64,000 nucleotides of DNA, taken from positions 1 to 64,000 of the forward strand of contig CAMDCN010000003.1 in NCBI GenBank assembly GCA_945890485.1, in the 5' to 3' direction. Shown one piece after another: positions 34,463 through 44,981 of this stretch. Positions within the stretch are counted from its first letter, which is position 1. Every line of letters starts with the position of its first letter. Source of the stretch: Candidatus Sulfopaludibacter sp. SbA3. GTDB lineage: Bacteria > Acidobacteriota > Terriglobia > Bryobacterales > Bryobacteraceae. The translations under genes were made by a program, and so were the position numbers. The notes beneath the pieces are model-generated. The model saw only the letters and a list, made by a program, of their open reading frames with translations, was not told where the DNA came from and made no database searches.

Positions 34463-36943
34463 ATTGAATCGGAACGCCCGGCCATCGTTCAGGGTGTTCG
34501 TAATGAATCCGAACTCCGGTGTCCCCAGCATGCTGCCGGGTTCGGCGAACTGCGGTGTGTTGAGCAGATTGATCGACTCGGCCCGGAGTAGCAGCTTCAT
34601 CTCTCGCGGCAGTTGCCAACTCTTCGCTAAAGCCGCGTTCACATTGCGAATCGCGCCTTTCCGAAAGACGTTTGCACCCAGGTTTCCCGCTTCCGCGCCG
34701 GTCGCGATGAAGCCGAATGCAGACCGGGGTAAACGTTCCACGGAAGTATCGGGATTGCCATAGCTACGGCCGAGAATTGCTGTATCGAGCAGATTCGGCC
34801 GGTCGCCGCCGTTGCCGTCGACGTTGCCGAATCCCGGTCCGTCGAGCGTCGTCAGGTTAAATGGCGTCCCCTGCTTCAGCAGCGCGACGGTGCTGACGGT
34901 CCAGCCCTTCGGCAGGTCGTAGCTCACGCGGGCGAGGAAGGCATGCGGCTGGTCAAACTGGCTGCGCGCCTTGCGGTCTTTATGCGTGTCGTATTCACTT
35001 TGGCTGCGGGAGAGGCGCGAATCGGCGTCGTAGGCCGTGTTCGTGTAGTCGGCGCCGAGGTCCATTGCTTTGCTGAACCAATAAGCGGCATCGACGGTGA
35101 ACCGCTTCACGCGCGGGGCGACGACGGTGAGCCGGCCGGCGTCGAAGTATCCGCGCGATCCGTTCAACATGATACGCACGTCCGCCAGATCCAGATTGGT
35201 GCGCCGCTCGTTGATTGTCGCCGTGGTGAGCGGAATGCCGGGCACGGGATGCGCCCGGTTGGTGTACCACATGATCGCCAGCTTGTGCGCCCGGCTGCCG
35301 ACATAGCCCGCCTGCAGACGCCACCCGGCGCCCAGGGCCCGCTCCCAACTGAAGTTGTATTGGTAGTGGTACGGCGTTGCCAGTTCCGGGTCGATCAGGT
35401 ACAAATTGCCCTTTGGCTGCACGCTGCTGCTCCCGAGAGGATCGAGCAGGTTCGGTGCGAGGATCACCAGCTTTACACTGAGTGGCGGCGAGAATCGCAC
35501 CTGCGAATACGACACCGGCATGATCTCGCCAAAATGCACACCCACGGCTGCCCGCAGAACTCCGGCGCCGCGGGGCAGACGATAGGCAAATCCCAGCCGA
35601 GGCGCGAAGTTGTTCCGGTCGGCATCGTAGGGAATGGTATTCAATCGATTCACTTCGTCAGGACGGCCAGCCAACTCCCATCGAAGGCCGAACTGTACTG
35701 TCAGATCGGTGTTGACCTTCCACGAATCCTGCGCGTATAGCACTCCCATCGTTTGTCGAAAACCCCGGTGGATGTTGCCAACGGCGGCCAGATACTGCGA
35801 CGGCGTCCCGAGTCGCATGTTCTCAATGCCTGCCCGACCGAAGTCGTTCGAGAACGAAAGGAACCCACGGTGCGAGTCGGTCTCTTTGCCGTTAAACTGC
35901 CGCCGCGTCAGGGCTGCGCCGAGGCTCACGGTATGGCGTCCGAAAGTGGAGGCGTACTGCGCCTCCTGCCGGTAGATGTTCTGCGCGCGGTCAATCGGGA
36001 TGGCGGCCAGCGGCCCCAGCGTCGTCAGCCCGGCCGTTGAGATCATCGGCCCCACCGCATTCGGCTCCGGCACCAGTACGGATCCAATCCGGTCGAAGCC
36101 GCTGGTGAATTGCAGTTTGCCGCCCCGATTCCACGTCAATCGCGCACGATGAGACCGTGTTGTTGTGTCGGGGTTCTGTCCCGCGATTAACTGGAACGCG
36201 TCCACCGTCTGCCCCGTGAACTGGTAGTTGGCGAAGAGTCGGTCCTTCGTGGTGATGTCCTGCTCCAGGCGGACGCCGCCGTCGTTGCTATCGATCCGCT
36301 GCGGCGCGTTCGTATTCAACTGCCTCGTCCCGTTCCCCCGATTGGGCAACTCCGGGCCGAAGGCGTTGAGGTAGCGTTGCACCAGTGCCCGCGTGGCCGG
36401 GTCCGTCGCCAAGGCGGTTCGTTCGTTCGCGTATGGCACAAGGACGTTTCCGTTCACCTGCCCCCGCAGTTTCTCCTGCGAACCCTGCAACGAAACGAAC
36501 CCATTGCGCCAAGGGCTCCAGCCGGTCTGGAATCCGTACCGATTCTCCCGCGCGGGCTTCACGTCTCCCACCTGAAAGAACGCGCGCGCCGAGAAAACGC
36601 TGTTCTGATGGTTTGCAAAGGCGTTGCCGTGCCACCCCGCCCGCCGTTGCGGTGCTAGCACCAGCGGCCCAGGGATAACGATGCCGAACTCCGCACCGAA
36701 GTACCCCCGGTCCGCCCGGAACTCTTCGACAAGCGTCGCGGTAGCTCCCAACCGGACGTTCAATTCTTTAAGGGCGTTGTTGTCGACGAGGTTGAACTGG
36801 ATGTTCTCATTGCGCCGGCTCTCTCCCTTGGTCGCATCCTCTTTGCCCAGGAGATTCAGCTCAACGCGCTTCTGCGCTTCGCCCGCTTCGGGCTTCTGCG
36901 CCAACAGGACGCAGGGGATCAACAACGCCAGGGTGTGTTTCAA
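34445..36943 (-). CDS. Oar-like TonB-dependent outer-membrane receptor (short form)
   Basis: The 832 residues include a signal peptide (HTLALLIPCVLLA), a reduced plug-like region (LVEEFRADRGYFGAEFG and FANHQNSVFSARAFF) and a long barrel. Barrel strands are rich in aromatic residues, e.g. YAQDSWKVNTDLTVQFGLRW and NFAPRLGFAYRLP, ending in FRFNLGLQW. This resembles the OmpA-related Oar receptors numerous in Solibacter-like acidobacteria, which usually exceed 1000 residues because of an N-terminal carboxypeptidase-like domain that is absent here. Its ATGA overlap with the response regulator gene shows co-transcription. Confidence 0.82.
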   Translation of the reverse strand: MKHTLALLIPCVLLAQKPEAGEAQKRVELNLLGKEDATKGESRRNENIQFNLVDNNALKELNVRLGATATLVEEFRADRGYFGAEFGIVIPGPLVLAPQRRAGWHGNAFANHQNSVFSARAFFQVGDVKPARENRYGFQTGWSPWRNGFVSLQGSQEKLRGQVNGNVLVPYANERTALATDPATRALVQRYLNAFGPELPNRGNGTRQLNTNAPQRIDSNDGGVRLEQDITTKDRLFANYQFTGQTVDAFQLIAGQNPDTTTRSHRARLTWNRGGKLQFTSGFDRIGSVLVPEPNAVGPMISTAGLTTLGPLAAIPIDRAQNIYRQEAQYASTFGRHTVSLGAALTRRQFNGKETDSHRGFLSFSNDFGRAGIENMRLGTPSQYLAAVGNIHRGFRQTMGVLYAQDSWKVNTDLTVQFGLRWELAGRPDEVNRLNTIPYDADRNNFAPRLGFAYRLPRGAGVLRAAVGVHFGEIMPVSYSQVRFSPPLSVKLVILAPNLLDPLGSSSVQPKGNLYLIDPELATPYHYQYNFSWERALGAGWRLQAGYVGSRAHKLAIMWYTNRAHPVPGIPLTTATINERRTNLDLADVRIMLNGSRGYFDAGRLTVVAPRVKRFTVDAAYWFSKAMDLGADYTNTAYDADSRLSRSQSEYDTHKDRKARSQFDQPHAFLARVSYDLPKGWTVSTVALLKQGTPFNLTTLDGPGFGNVDGNGGDRPNLLDTAILGRSYGNPDTSVERLPRSAFGFIATGAEAGNLGANVFRKGAIRNVNAALAKSWQLPREMKLLLRAESINLLNTPQFAEPGSMLGTPEFGFITNTLNDGRAFRFNLGLQW

Positions 36944-37575
36944 AAGTCGATTGCTTCCAGAATCTCGGACGGTTTCCTGTCAAAAGCCTTTGAGATGGAA
37001 AGCAGGCTCTCCATACTCGGCAGGTGGGTTCCACGCTCGATCGCACTGATCTGCGAGACGCTCAATTTCGTTGTCGCGGCTAAGTCTTTCAGCGACCAGT
37101 CCCGTTCCACCCGCAGCATCTTGATACGGTGTCCCAGGCGCTCCCGCAGCCGGTCCTGCGGCGTCTTGCCGAGACCGAACGTCTCGATCGCGTTCTTCAG
37201 CGTCTGCCGCAACTGCGCCAGAGAAAACGGCTTCGAGAGGTAATCGAAGACGTTCATCTTGAAGGTCAACCGCATGTCCTCGAGCGAGGGATATCCCGTG
37301 ACCACGATCACGCAAAGCCCGGGCCAGCGCGTCTGCAGTTGTTCCAGTACCTGGTCGCCCTTGAAGTCGCCCATCTTCATATCGAGCAGGACGATGTCCG
37401 GAAGATTTTGTTCATTGGAGGCAAACAGATCGTCCGGATGGGCAAATAGGCGGACGTTATAGATTCCCTCGTCCGTCAGGAAGTCTTCCATGTAATTGCG
37501 AAAGTCGAGATCGTCATCAAGGATGGCGATCTCAATCTTGAGGTCCGCGTTCGGGGCCTCAGCGGGCATAGACAT
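36940..37575 (-). CDS. Response regulator with an XRE-type helix-turn-helix output
   Basis: The 211 residues begin with a receiver domain (IEIAILDDDLDF acidic pair, phosphoacceptor D65 in IVLLDMKMGD, T in VVTGYPS, K in YLSKPF). The C-terminal domain (about 147-205) is an XRE/Cro helix-turn-helix: MLRVERDWSLKDLAATTKLS, VSQISAIERGTHLPS. Receivers are normally paired with OmpR, NarL or NtrC outputs, so an XRE output is uncommon. It overlaps the kinase gene by 17 bases and the receptor gene by four. Confidence 0.9.
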   Translation of the reverse strand: MSMPAEAPNADLKIEIAILDDDLDFRNYMEDFLTDEGIYNVRLFAHPDDLFASNEQNLPDIVLLDMKMGDFKGDQVLEQLQTRWPGLCVIVVTGYPSLEDMRLTFKMNVFDYLSKPFSLAQLRQTLKNAIETFGLGKTPQDRLRERLGHRIKMLRVERDWSLKDLAATTKLSVSQISAIERGTHLPSMESLLSISKAFDRKPSEILEAIDF

Positions 37576-39061
37576 TGCCTCCTTCGATGGGGCTGGGGTC
37601 GATGGTCACTGGCGCTTCCGGCAATCGAATCTCCAGTCGCGCGCCGCCGCCCGGCCGGTTGCTCGCGGCAATCGTCCCGCCGTGTTGTTGCACAATGCCC
37701 TCCGATACCGTTAGCCCCAGCCCGGTCCCCTTCGAGTCCAACTTTGTCGAGATGAACGCTTCAAAAATGTCCGGCAGAACATCCGGCGGAATTCCCGGGC
37801 CATTGTCTTCGATGGCGATAATCCACCAACGCTCGGCGTTCTCCATTTGCATCATTGTCTGGGCGACGATTTCGCCATTTTTATCCGGTACCGCCTGCAG
37901 CGCGTTGCGCAACAAGTTAACGAAGACCTGCATCAACCGGTCGTCATTGCCGTATACGCGGCACTCCGGTGCTACCCGGTTGCGAAAAGCAGTCTGCGCC
38001 GCTTTTTCGTCGAGCGACACCAACTGCCACGCTTCGTCGATCAGTTCGTGCACGGCCACTTCGCGCTTTTCCTGGCGCCGAACTCTCGAAAAATCCAATA
38101 GCCCTTCGCTGATCGTCTTGAGCCGCGCCGCGACTCGTTGCATCCGCCGAAGCCGATCCTGCGCTGCCGACTCGGGAACTGTTTCGAGTAGCTTTTCAAT
38201 CGACCCCTGCAGCACGGCCAATGGCGTATTCAACTCGTGCGCCACGCCCGCACTCAACATGCCCAGACTCACGAGCCGGTCCTGGTCCGCCATCGTCCGC
38301 TTAGCTGCCTCCAAGCGATCGAGTGCACGCTCCAGCTCGTCCTCCTGACGCCGCAGCTCCGCCACCGTTTCGTTGCGGGAGCGCATGATCTGCCCAATTT
38401 CATCTCCGGGGATATACTCCCCTGGGATAATTTCGTTTGCGCGATCGCCCGTTTGCGAGGCGTGGTCGGCATTCAACATCGCGTTGAGTGGTCGATATAC
38501 ATAGAGCGGCATGATCACCGACTCAAGCAACAGCACCGCCAGGATGTAAATGATGCCCAGTACCGTGAACAACGCAATCCGCACGAGGTCGAGCGAACGT
38601 TCGTAGTACGCATAAGGCATCCGGATTTTCCGATATATTTCCCGGGTAGCTAACCGCCGATAAATAGTTGTTGCCGCAAGAGATTCTGGATTTCCGCGGT
38701 CTACGACGTTGGTTCCCGGGTTTTCGTCGAGCCTCTGCCGAATCTCCGGTGAGATATTCAAGGCTCTGGCGCTACCCTCTTGAAAGGAATATCGAAGCTG
38801 CATCGACACCGCAGCAGACCCTGTCCACGGGCTCTCGGCCTCGAACAGAACCATGCAAAGCGTGACCTCGCGGGCCATGTCATCCTGTACCCGTTGCTCC
38901 AGTAAGGGGAAGACAGTAAAATAAACCGCACCTGAAAGGACCAAAAAAAACAGATTATGGAGGATGATGAGTTTCAGACGCAGTTGTAAATTGCCGAAAC
39001 GCCGACCTAGGTATCCAGGGGTGCGGACCTCAGGAAGCCGAACTTTCCACCCGGAACTCAT
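37559..39061 (-). CDS. Membrane sensor histidine kinase
   Basis: The 500 residues hold a first membrane segment (LIILHNLFFLVLSGAVYF), an extracytoplasmic domain of about 100 residues and a second membrane segment (LFTVLGIIYILAVLLLESVI). A HAMP-like linker and coiled coil lead to HisKA with H275 in GVAHELNTPLAVL. The HATPase domain has N-box NLLRNALQAV, G1 DNGPGI and G2 KGTGLGL. This is the sensor for the adjacent response regulator. The signal is unknown. The operon order kinase, regulator, receptor suggests control of an outer-membrane uptake system. Confidence 0.92.
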   Translation of the reverse strand: MSSGWKVRLPEVRTPGYLGRRFGNLQLRLKLIILHNLFFLVLSGAVYFTVFPLLEQRVQDDMAREVTLCMVLFEAESPWTGSAAVSMQLRYSFQEGSARALNISPEIRQRLDENPGTNVVDRGNPESLAATTIYRRLATREIYRKIRMPYAYYERSLDLVRIALFTVLGIIYILAVLLLESVIMPLYVYRPLNAMLNADHASQTGDRANEIIPGEYIPGDEIGQIMRSRNETVAELRRQEDELERALDRLEAAKRTMADQDRLVSLGMLSAGVAHELNTPLAVLQGSIEKLLETVPESAAQDRLRRMQRVAARLKTISEGLLDFSRVRRQEKREVAVHELIDEAWQLVSLDEKAAQTAFRNRVAPECRVYGNDDRLMQVFVNLLRNALQAVPDKNGEIVAQTMMQMENAERWWIIAIEDNGPGIPPDVLPDIFEAFISTKLDSKGTGLGLTVSEGIVQQHGGTIAASNRPGGGARLEIRLPEAPVTIDPSPIEGGNVYAR

Positions 39062-39302
39062 CCTTTACACCTTAATGCATTTTTCTTTGTTTGATCGCCA
39101 TCAGTTTGTTTGCCAGGAGAAATTCTTGTGAAACCGGAATTTTTGTCGGTATTGCAGAATCAGTGTCGCTATGGTAGACGTAGAGAGGGAGAGTTGTGAC
39201 GCGTTTAAACCCCTTCCGCAATCCCGGCTGCGATACGACCAGGAATTTGCCTTGGGTCATCCGTAAGGACCACCCGGCCTCTCAGGAGTTGCTCTAACGA
39301 CC
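39062..39302. promoter_or_regulatory. Divergent intergenic region before the respiratory operon
   Basis: This 241-base AT-richer gap separates the histidine kinase (minus) from actA (plus) and must hold both promoters. I could not identify a consensus -35/-10 pair with good spacing. AGGAG lies 15 bases before the actA ATG, further than ideal. No small gene, riboswitch-like fold or strong inverted repeat stands out. Confidence 0.5.
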
Positions 39303-39950
39303 ATGGGACTCAAGTTTTCCAAAAAATCAGATCGCATTCTGCGAACTGTTTTGGTGATGGTCGGTCTCGGGGTGATCGGTGGCGCCAGTACTCTGTACTA
39401 CGCGACGCTGCCTACCACTCTGGAACCGGGATACCAGCCGAAACAGCCCGTACCATACAGTCATAAATTACATGCCGGCAATATGGGCATGGATTGTACC
39501 TACTGCCATACTTCCGTTTTAAAAGCGGCCTACGCGTCGATTCCCCCGACACAGACTTGCATGAACTGCCACTCCAAAGTGAAGGAGAAGAGCGTCGTTC
39601 TGGAGCCCGTTCGGGCCAGTTGGGCTTCCGGCGAGTCGGTGCCTTGGGTGAAAGTGCATCGCCTGCCGGACTATGTATTTTTTAACCACAGTGCCCACAC
39701 GACCGCGGGTGTGAGCTGTGTCAGTTGCCACGGCCGGGTTGACCAGATGGTGGAAGTCAAGCAGGTGCAGACGTTGGCGATGAGCTGGTGTTTAGACTGT
39801 CACCGGAATCCCGCCCCCAACCTCCGGCCAGCGCAGTTTGTAACGAAACTCGATTGGAAGCCTGAGGGCGACGCTGCGGCCCTCGGACGCGAAATCATTG
39901 CACAGAAGGGCATTAATCCGCCCGTGAACTGCTCAGGGTGTCATCGATGA
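39303..39950 (+). CDS. actA: Alternative complex III subunit A, pentahaem cytochrome c
   Basis: ActA passes electrons from the iron-sulfur subunit to a soluble or oxidase-bound cytochrome. In 215 residues there is one N-terminal membrane anchor (TVLVMVGLGVIGGASTLYYA) and five CxxCH haem sites: 65-69, 86-90, 139-143, 163-167 and 210-214. Conserved histidines (PYSHKLH, FNHSAH) supply distal ligands. It is the first gene of the operon and overlaps actB by four bases (ATGA). Five haems match the known ActA stoichiometry. Confidence 0.95.
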   Translation: MGLKFSKKSDRILRTVLVMVGLGVIGGASTLYYATLPTTLEPGYQPKQPVPYSHKLHAGNMGMDCTYCHTSVLKAAYASIPPTQTCMNCHSKVKEKSVVLEPVRASWASGESVPWVKVHRLPDYVFFNHSAHTTAGVSCVSCHGRVDQMVEVKQVQTLAMSWCLDCHRNPAPNLRPAQFVTKLDWKPEGDAAALGREIIAQKGINPPVNCSGCHR

Positions 39951-42900
39951 TCCAAATCGAAGGTATTGGAAACCAGACCGGAAAGAAATTCTGGCGTAGC
40001 TTGAATGAACTCGCCGCCACGCCCAAGTTCAAGGAGTGGCTGGTTCAGGAGTTTCCCGAAGGCGCAAGCGACCTTTTGGATACGGGCTCCCGGCGTCGCT
40101 TCATGCAGCTTATGGCTGCCTCGATGGGATTGGCTGGACTAACCGCTTGCCGCCGGCCCGTCGAAAAGATTCTGCCCTACGCGAAAGGTGTTGAAGGCCT
40201 GACGCACGGCGTTCCGCAGCACTATGCGACCGTGATGAATGTCGCTGGTCAAGCTCAGCCCTTGGTTGTGGAAGCGATCGATGGCCGTCCGATCAAGATC
40301 GAAGGGAACCGGAAGCATCCCCTTTCGAATGGAGCTGCCAACGCTTGGGCCCAGGCTTCTATTCTGAGTCTTTATGACCCGGATCGGTCCCAGAAGGTCT
40401 TGGAGAAGGGAAAAGCGAGCACTTGGGAAGCTTTCCAGGCAGCAGCGAAAGCCACTTTCGTCGGCGATGGTGAGGGTGTCCGGATTCTCTCCGGCGCGGT
40501 CGTGTCTCCCACTTTGGCGGGTCTTCGCGCCAGTCTCGTGGCCAAGCATCCGAAAGCCAAGTGGGTGGAGTACGAGCCCGTCAATGAAGATTCTTCACTT
40601 GCTGGCTCCGAGTTGGCGTTTGGCGATCGGTTGCGGCCGCAGTACAACCTTTCGAAGGCAGACGTTGTTGTTTCCCTCGATTGTGATTTCCTGCAGCTCG
40701 ATAACCCTGGTCTCAACGTAATCCGCGATTTCGCAAAGCGTCGTAAGGCAGTTGACTCCGCAGTCCCCGCTGGTCACGCGGCCGATTCGAAGGCGGCGGG
40801 ACACAAGACGGATGAGCACAAAGCCGACGAGCATCAAGCTGCTGCCCCTGCCGCGCACGCGCCTGCCGTCGCTGCTGCCCCAGTCGCCACGCCGGCCACT
40901 CCGGCTACCGAATCTTCCACCATCAATCGGCTCTATGTGGTGGAGAACAACTTTACGCTCACCGGCGCTCAGGCTGATCACCGCCTACGGCTACGGGCGG
41001 CGGATGTTCAAGCTTTCGCCGCCGATCTGGCCCGCGAAGTGGCCGCATTGCCTCAGGGCCTGAAGATCCTCGGACAGTCCGATAAATTCGTTGCAGCGCT
41101 GGCGAAGGATTTGCTCGCGCACAAGGGACGCTCAGTTGTCCTTGCCGGACCCCGGCAGCCAGCGATTGTTCATGCCTTGGCCGCAGCTATCAATCAGACG
41201 CTTGGCAATATCGGCGAGACGGTGTCCTACACTCGTCCGGGCCGTGAGTCTTCCGCCGTCAGCATCACCGAACTAGCCAAAGAGATTGGCGCGGGCCAAG
41301 TGAAGACGCTGGTCGTCCTCGGCGCAAACCCCCTCTACACCGCTCCGGCTGATCTGGAGTTTGCGGCGAAGTACAAGTCGGTCGCCACCACCATCCATCT
41401 CGGCTTCGAAGTGGATGAAACGGCTGCGGCCTCCACGTGGCACCTCCCCGAATCGCATGGTCTCGAAAGTTGGGGCGATGCGGTAACTGCTGACGGCACC
41501 CTCTCTCTACAGCAGCCGCTCATTGAGCCGATTTTCAAAACCAAGTCTGCAATTGAAGTGGTTGCCGTGGTGCTCGGGCTCACCACTAGTGCCTATGAAT
41601 TAGTAAAGGCACAATCGAAGCTTGCCGACCCTGCCTGGCGCCAAGCGCTACACGACGGAATGGTCGCTGGATCGCAGGCGCCGTTCGTCAAGCCTGCCGC
41701 CAACGTGAAAGCCGTGGAATCCGCCCTCGCTGCGGCGCCGAAAGCTGCCGTTGGCCTGGAAGTGGTCTTTGCGCCCTCCGCCTCCGCTTTTGATGGCCGT
41801 TACGCCAACAACGCGTGGTTGCAGGAAGCGCCAGAGCCGATGACGAAGATCGTTTGGGATAACCCGGCGCTCGTCAGCCCGAAGACGGCCAAGGAGCTCA
41901 ATCTCGAAGAAGGCTCGGTTATCGTGATCGAACGTGGTGGCCGCAAGGTCGAGGCGCCGGTTTTGGTGCAGCCAGGTCACGCTGACAATTCCGTCACGCT
42001 CTCGTTGGGATATGGCCGGACCTCGGTGGGCCGGGTGGGTACGGGAGTTGGCTATAACGCCTACACCCTTCGCACCGCCGATGCCATGGGTTTCGGTACT
42101 GGTGCGACGATTTCCAAGTCGGCTCGTACTTACGCGCTGGTGACCACCCAGGAGCACCACGATCAGGCCGGACGCCCGGTCGTCCGCGAAGCGACAGTCG
42201 AAAAGTACAAGGAAGAGTCCCACTTCGCCTCCCACGAGGACGCCCACATCGAGTTGTTCCAGTTGTTTGACAGCTTCGATTATTCGAAGGGCAACCAATG
42301 GGGCATGGTCGTGGACCTGCAGTCCTGTATTGGCTGCAACGCCTGCTTAGTGGCATGCCAGTCGGAGAACAACATTCCTGTCGTTGGCCGCGATCAGGTC
42401 TCGAAGGGCCGCGAAATGCACTGGATCCGTCTCGACCGGTATTTCACGGGTACGGAAGATGATCCTGAAGTCGTTTACCAGCCGATGGCCTGCCAGCAGT
42501 GCGAAAACGCCCCCTGCGAATCGGTCTGCCCGGTAGCGGCGACCGTACACAGCCCCGAAGGCTTGAACGACATGGCGTACAACCGCTGCGTCGGCACTCG
42601 GTATTGCGCCAACAACTGTCCTTACAAGGTTCGGCGATTCAACTACTTCAACTGGCATAAAGACCTCGAAGAGGTCGGCAAGATGGTCTTCAACCCGGAC
42701 GTCACTGTTCGGATGCGCGGCGTCATGGAGAAGTGCAACTACTGTGTGCAACGCATTCAGGAAGCAAAAATCTCCCACAAGGTCGACGGCCGCAAACCAA
42801 TTCAAGATGGTGACGTTCTAACCGCCTGCCAGCAGACCTGCCCGGCGGAAGCCATCTCCTTCGGCAACATTAACGACCCCGAAAGCGCCGTCTCCAAGAT

Positions 42901-43003
42901 GAAGAAGAACAACCGCAACTACACACTTCTTCACGAACTGAACATCAAGCCGCGTACCACCTACCTTGCTAAGGTGCGCAATCCCAATCCGGAGCTTGCC
43001 TAA
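39947..43003 (+). CDS. actB: Alternative complex III subunit B, molybdopterin-oxidoreductase-like iron-sulfur protein
   Basis: This is the large periplasmic subunit of the quinol:cytochrome c oxidoreductase. In 1018 residues there is a Tat motif ([20 protein letters not shown], about 48-67), a molybdopterin-type fold without cofactor signatures and a C-terminal four-cluster ferredoxin part. The latter includes [45 protein letters not shown] and CQQTCP. An Ala/Pro/His-rich insert (about residues 268-325) breaks the first domain. The ATG at 39947, in an ATGA overlap, is preferred over a GTG nine bases upstream. Confidence 0.95.
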   Translation: MIQIEGIGNQTGKKFWRSLNELAATPKFKEWLVQEFPEGASDLLDTGSRRRFMQLMAASMGLAGLTACRRPVEKILPYAKGVEGLTHGVPQHYATVMNVAGQAQPLVVEAIDGRPIKIEGNRKHPLSNGAANAWAQASILSLYDPDRSQKVLEKGKASTWEAFQAAAKATFVGDGEGVRILSGAVVSPTLAGLRASLVAKHPKAKWVEYEPVNEDSSLAGSELAFGDRLRPQYNLSKADVVVSLDCDFLQLDNPGLNVIRDFAKRRKAVDSAVPAGHAADSKAAGHKTDEHKADEHQAAAPAAHAPAVAAAPVATPATPATESSTINRLYVVENNFTLTGAQADHRLRLRAADVQAFAADLAREVAALPQGLKILGQSDKFVAALAKDLLAHKGRSVVLAGPRQPAIVHALAAAINQTLGNIGETVSYTRPGRESSAVSITELAKEIGAGQVKTLVVLGANPLYTAPADLEFAAKYKSVATTIHLGFEVDETAAASTWHLPESHGLESWGDAVTADGTLSLQQPLIEPIFKTKSAIEVVAVVLGLTTSAYELVKAQSKLADPAWRQALHDGMVAGSQAPFVKPAANVKAVESALAAAPKAAVGLEVVFAPSASAFDGRYANNAWLQEAPEPMTKIVWDNPALVSPKTAKELNLEEGSVIVIERGGRKVEAPVLVQPGHADNSVTLSLGYGRTSVGRVGTGVGYNAYTLRTADAMGFGTGATISKSARTYALVTTQEHHDQAGRPVVREATVEKYKEESHFASHEDAHIELFQLFDSFDYSKGNQWGMVVDLQSCIGCNACLVACQSENNIPVVGRDQVSKGREMHWIRLDRYFTGTEDDPEVVYQPMACQQCENAPCESVCPVAATVHSPEGLNDMAYNRCVGTRYCANNCPYKVRRFNYFNWHKDLEEVGKMVFNPDVTVRMRGVMEKCNYCVQRIQEAKISHKVDGRKPIQDGDVLTACQQTCPAEAISFGNINDPESAVSKMKKNNRNYTLLHELNIKPRTTYLAKVRNPNPELA

Positions 43004-44433
43004 TGGCCGATCTAGCATTCGATCCTAAGGCTGTCGAGCAACTAAGTCCTCCGCTGGTGACAGGCCAGCCGTCGCTTCACGATGTAACGGAGGCGGTGAG
43101 CATTCACACCGAAATCGAGACCCACAGGAATTGGTACATCGCGCTCGCCATCAGCGGCAGTGTGACCCTCCTGCTCGGTTCTATGTTGGCCTACCTGATT
43201 GCGACCGGTATCGGCGTGTGGGGAAACAACAACCCCGTCGGTTGGGGTTGGGACATCACCAATTTCGTTTTCTGGATCGGTATCGGCCACGCCGGAACGC
43301 TGATCTCCGCCATCCTGTTTTTGTTCCGGCAGAAATGGCGGACCTCTATCAACCGCTTCGCTGAGGCGATGACCCTGTTTGCGGTAGCCTGCGCCGGTAT
43401 TTATCCCTTGGTTCACGTTGGCCGGCCTTGGCGCGCTTACTGGTTGTTCCCAATTCCGAACGCGGATCTCGCCATGTGGCAGAACTTCCGCAGTCCGCTT
43501 CTCTGGGACGTATTCGCCGTGTCCACGTACGCGACCGTCTCGGCCTTGTTCTGGTATGTCGGCCTGATTCCCGATATCGCGATCATCCGCGATCGCGCCA
43601 AAACCCAACTTCGCCACACCATCTACGGTATCGCTTCTCTCGGTTGGCGTGGATCCGCTACCCATTGGAAGAACTACGAAAAGGCATACATGATCCTCGC
43701 GGGTCTCTCTACGCCTCTCGTGCTCTCCGTGCACACCATCGTTTCGTTTGACTTCGCGGTGTCCATCATCCCTGGCTGGCACACCACAATCTTCCCCCCC
43801 TACTTCGTCGCGGGCGCTATCTTCTCGGGCTTCGCAATGGTCATTACTTTGATGGTTATTGCTCGTTGGGTTTTCAAAGTAGAGCACTTGGTCACCATGA
43901 CTCACCTCGAGAACATGAACAAGGTGATCTTGGCCACCGGAACAATCGTCGGCTACGCCTATGCCACCGAGTTCTTCATCGCCTGGTACTCCGGCAATGA
44001 GTACGAGCGCTTCACCTTTATCAATCGAGCGATGGGCCCATACGCTTGGGCATATTGGTCGATGGTGTCCTGCAACGTTATTTCGCCCCAATTCTTCTGG
44101 TTCAAAAAGCTCCGCACCAACATTCCTTTCATGTTCGTCCTATCGATCTTTGTGAATATCGGTATGTGGTTCGAGCGTTTCGTGATCATCGCGACCAGTC
44201 TCCACCGCGACTTCCTTCCCTCCTCCTGGGGGTATTTCCGGCCGACTATCGTTGATATTCTCACCTTCTTCGGAACCTTCGGATTGTTCATTACCCTGTT
44301 CGTCTTCTTTACCCGCTTCCTTCCCATCATCGCGGTCAGCGAAGTGAAGGGCATGATGATCCAAACCGAACACGAAAAGCACTATCTCCCGGCCACGACC
44401 ACCGGTTCCACGGAACCCGTCAAGGCCCACTAA
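43003..44433 (+). CDS. actC: Alternative complex III subunit C, NrfD/PsrC-like quinol-binding protein
   Basis: The 476-residue integral membrane protein has about ten membrane segments and NrfD-like features ([57 protein letters not shown]). In known complexes ActC carries a menaquinol oxidation site and participates in coupling. Its ATG overlaps the actB stop by one base. Confidence 0.95.
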   Translation: MADLAFDPKAVEQLSPPLVTGQPSLHDVTEAVSIHTEIETHRNWYIALAISGSVTLLLGSMLAYLIATGIGVWGNNNPVGWGWDITNFVFWIGIGHAGTLISAILFLFRQKWRTSINRFAEAMTLFAVACAGIYPLVHVGRPWRAYWLFPIPNADLAMWQNFRSPLLWDVFAVSTYATVSALFWYVGLIPDIAIIRDRAKTQLRHTIYGIASLGWRGSATHWKNYEKAYMILAGLSTPLVLSVHTIVSFDFAVSIIPGWHTTIFPPYFVAGAIFSGFAMVITLMVIARWVFKVEHLVTMTHLENMNKVILATGTIVGYAYATEFFIAWYSGNEYERFTFINRAMGPYAWAYWSMVSCNVISPQFFWFKKLRTNIPFMFVLSIFVNIGMWFERFVIIATSLHRDFLPSSWGYFRPTIVDILTFFGTFGLFITLFVFFTRFLPIIAVSEVKGMMIQTEHEKHYLPATTTGSTEPVKAH

Positions 44434-44441
44434 GGAACGCC

Positions 44442-44981
44442 ATGGCTGAACACTCCTCCATACACGGCGTCGTTGCCGACTTCGATTCTCCGGATACGCT
44501 TCTCGATGCTGTCAGGGCCGCACGCGCCAAAGGCTACACCAAGATGGAAGCCTATACCCCGTTCCCCATCCACGGGATCGACGAGGCCATGGGTGCCAAG
44601 CAATCCATTCTCGGGTATATCGTTCTCTGCGGAAGTGCGACAGGATTGACCACTGCGATCCTGCTGCAGTGGTGGACGGGTTCGATCGCCTATCCGTTGG
44701 TCATTAGCGGCAAGCCCCTCTTCGCCTTCGAATTCGGTTTTCCAATCATGTTCGAGCTAACGGTGCTCTTGTCGGCATTCGCCGCCGTGTTCGGTATGCT
44801 CGGGCTGAACGGATTGCCGCGGCTCAATCATCCGATTTTCAACTACTCTGGCGTCGCGGGTTCTTCCGACGACCGCTTCCTCCTGGTGATTGAAGCCTCC
44901 GACAAGAAATTCGATGCCAACGAGACGAAGGATTTTCTCGCGACCCTAGGGGCCGAGAAGTTGGAGGTCATCGAAGCATGA
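44442..44981 (+). CDS. actD: Alternative complex III subunit D (DUF3341)
   Basis: The 179 residues have an N-terminal ferredoxin-like part (GVVADFDSPDTLLDAVRAAR) and YTPFPIHGIDEAMG, typical of DUF3341. Two membrane segments follow (GYIVLCGSATGLTTAILLQW; FELTVLLSAFAAVFGML). The C-terminal tail (DRFLLVIEA) ends just inside actE, whose start overlaps by four bases. It packs beside ActC/ActF in known structures. Confidence 0.93.
   Translation: MAEHSSIHGVVADFDSPDTLLDAVRAARAKGYTKMEAYTPFPIHGIDEAMGAKQSILGYIVLCGSATGLTTAILLQWWTGSIAYPLVISGKPLFAFEFGFPIMFELTVLLSAFAAVFGMLGLNGLPRLNHPIFNYSGVAGSSDDRFLLVIEASDKKFDANETKDFLATLGAEKLEVIEA

Noticed and set aside
39072-39260. Small minus-strand frame in the actA upstream region
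   Set aside because: Atypical composition, no ribosome-binding site, and it occupies the region that must contain promoters.
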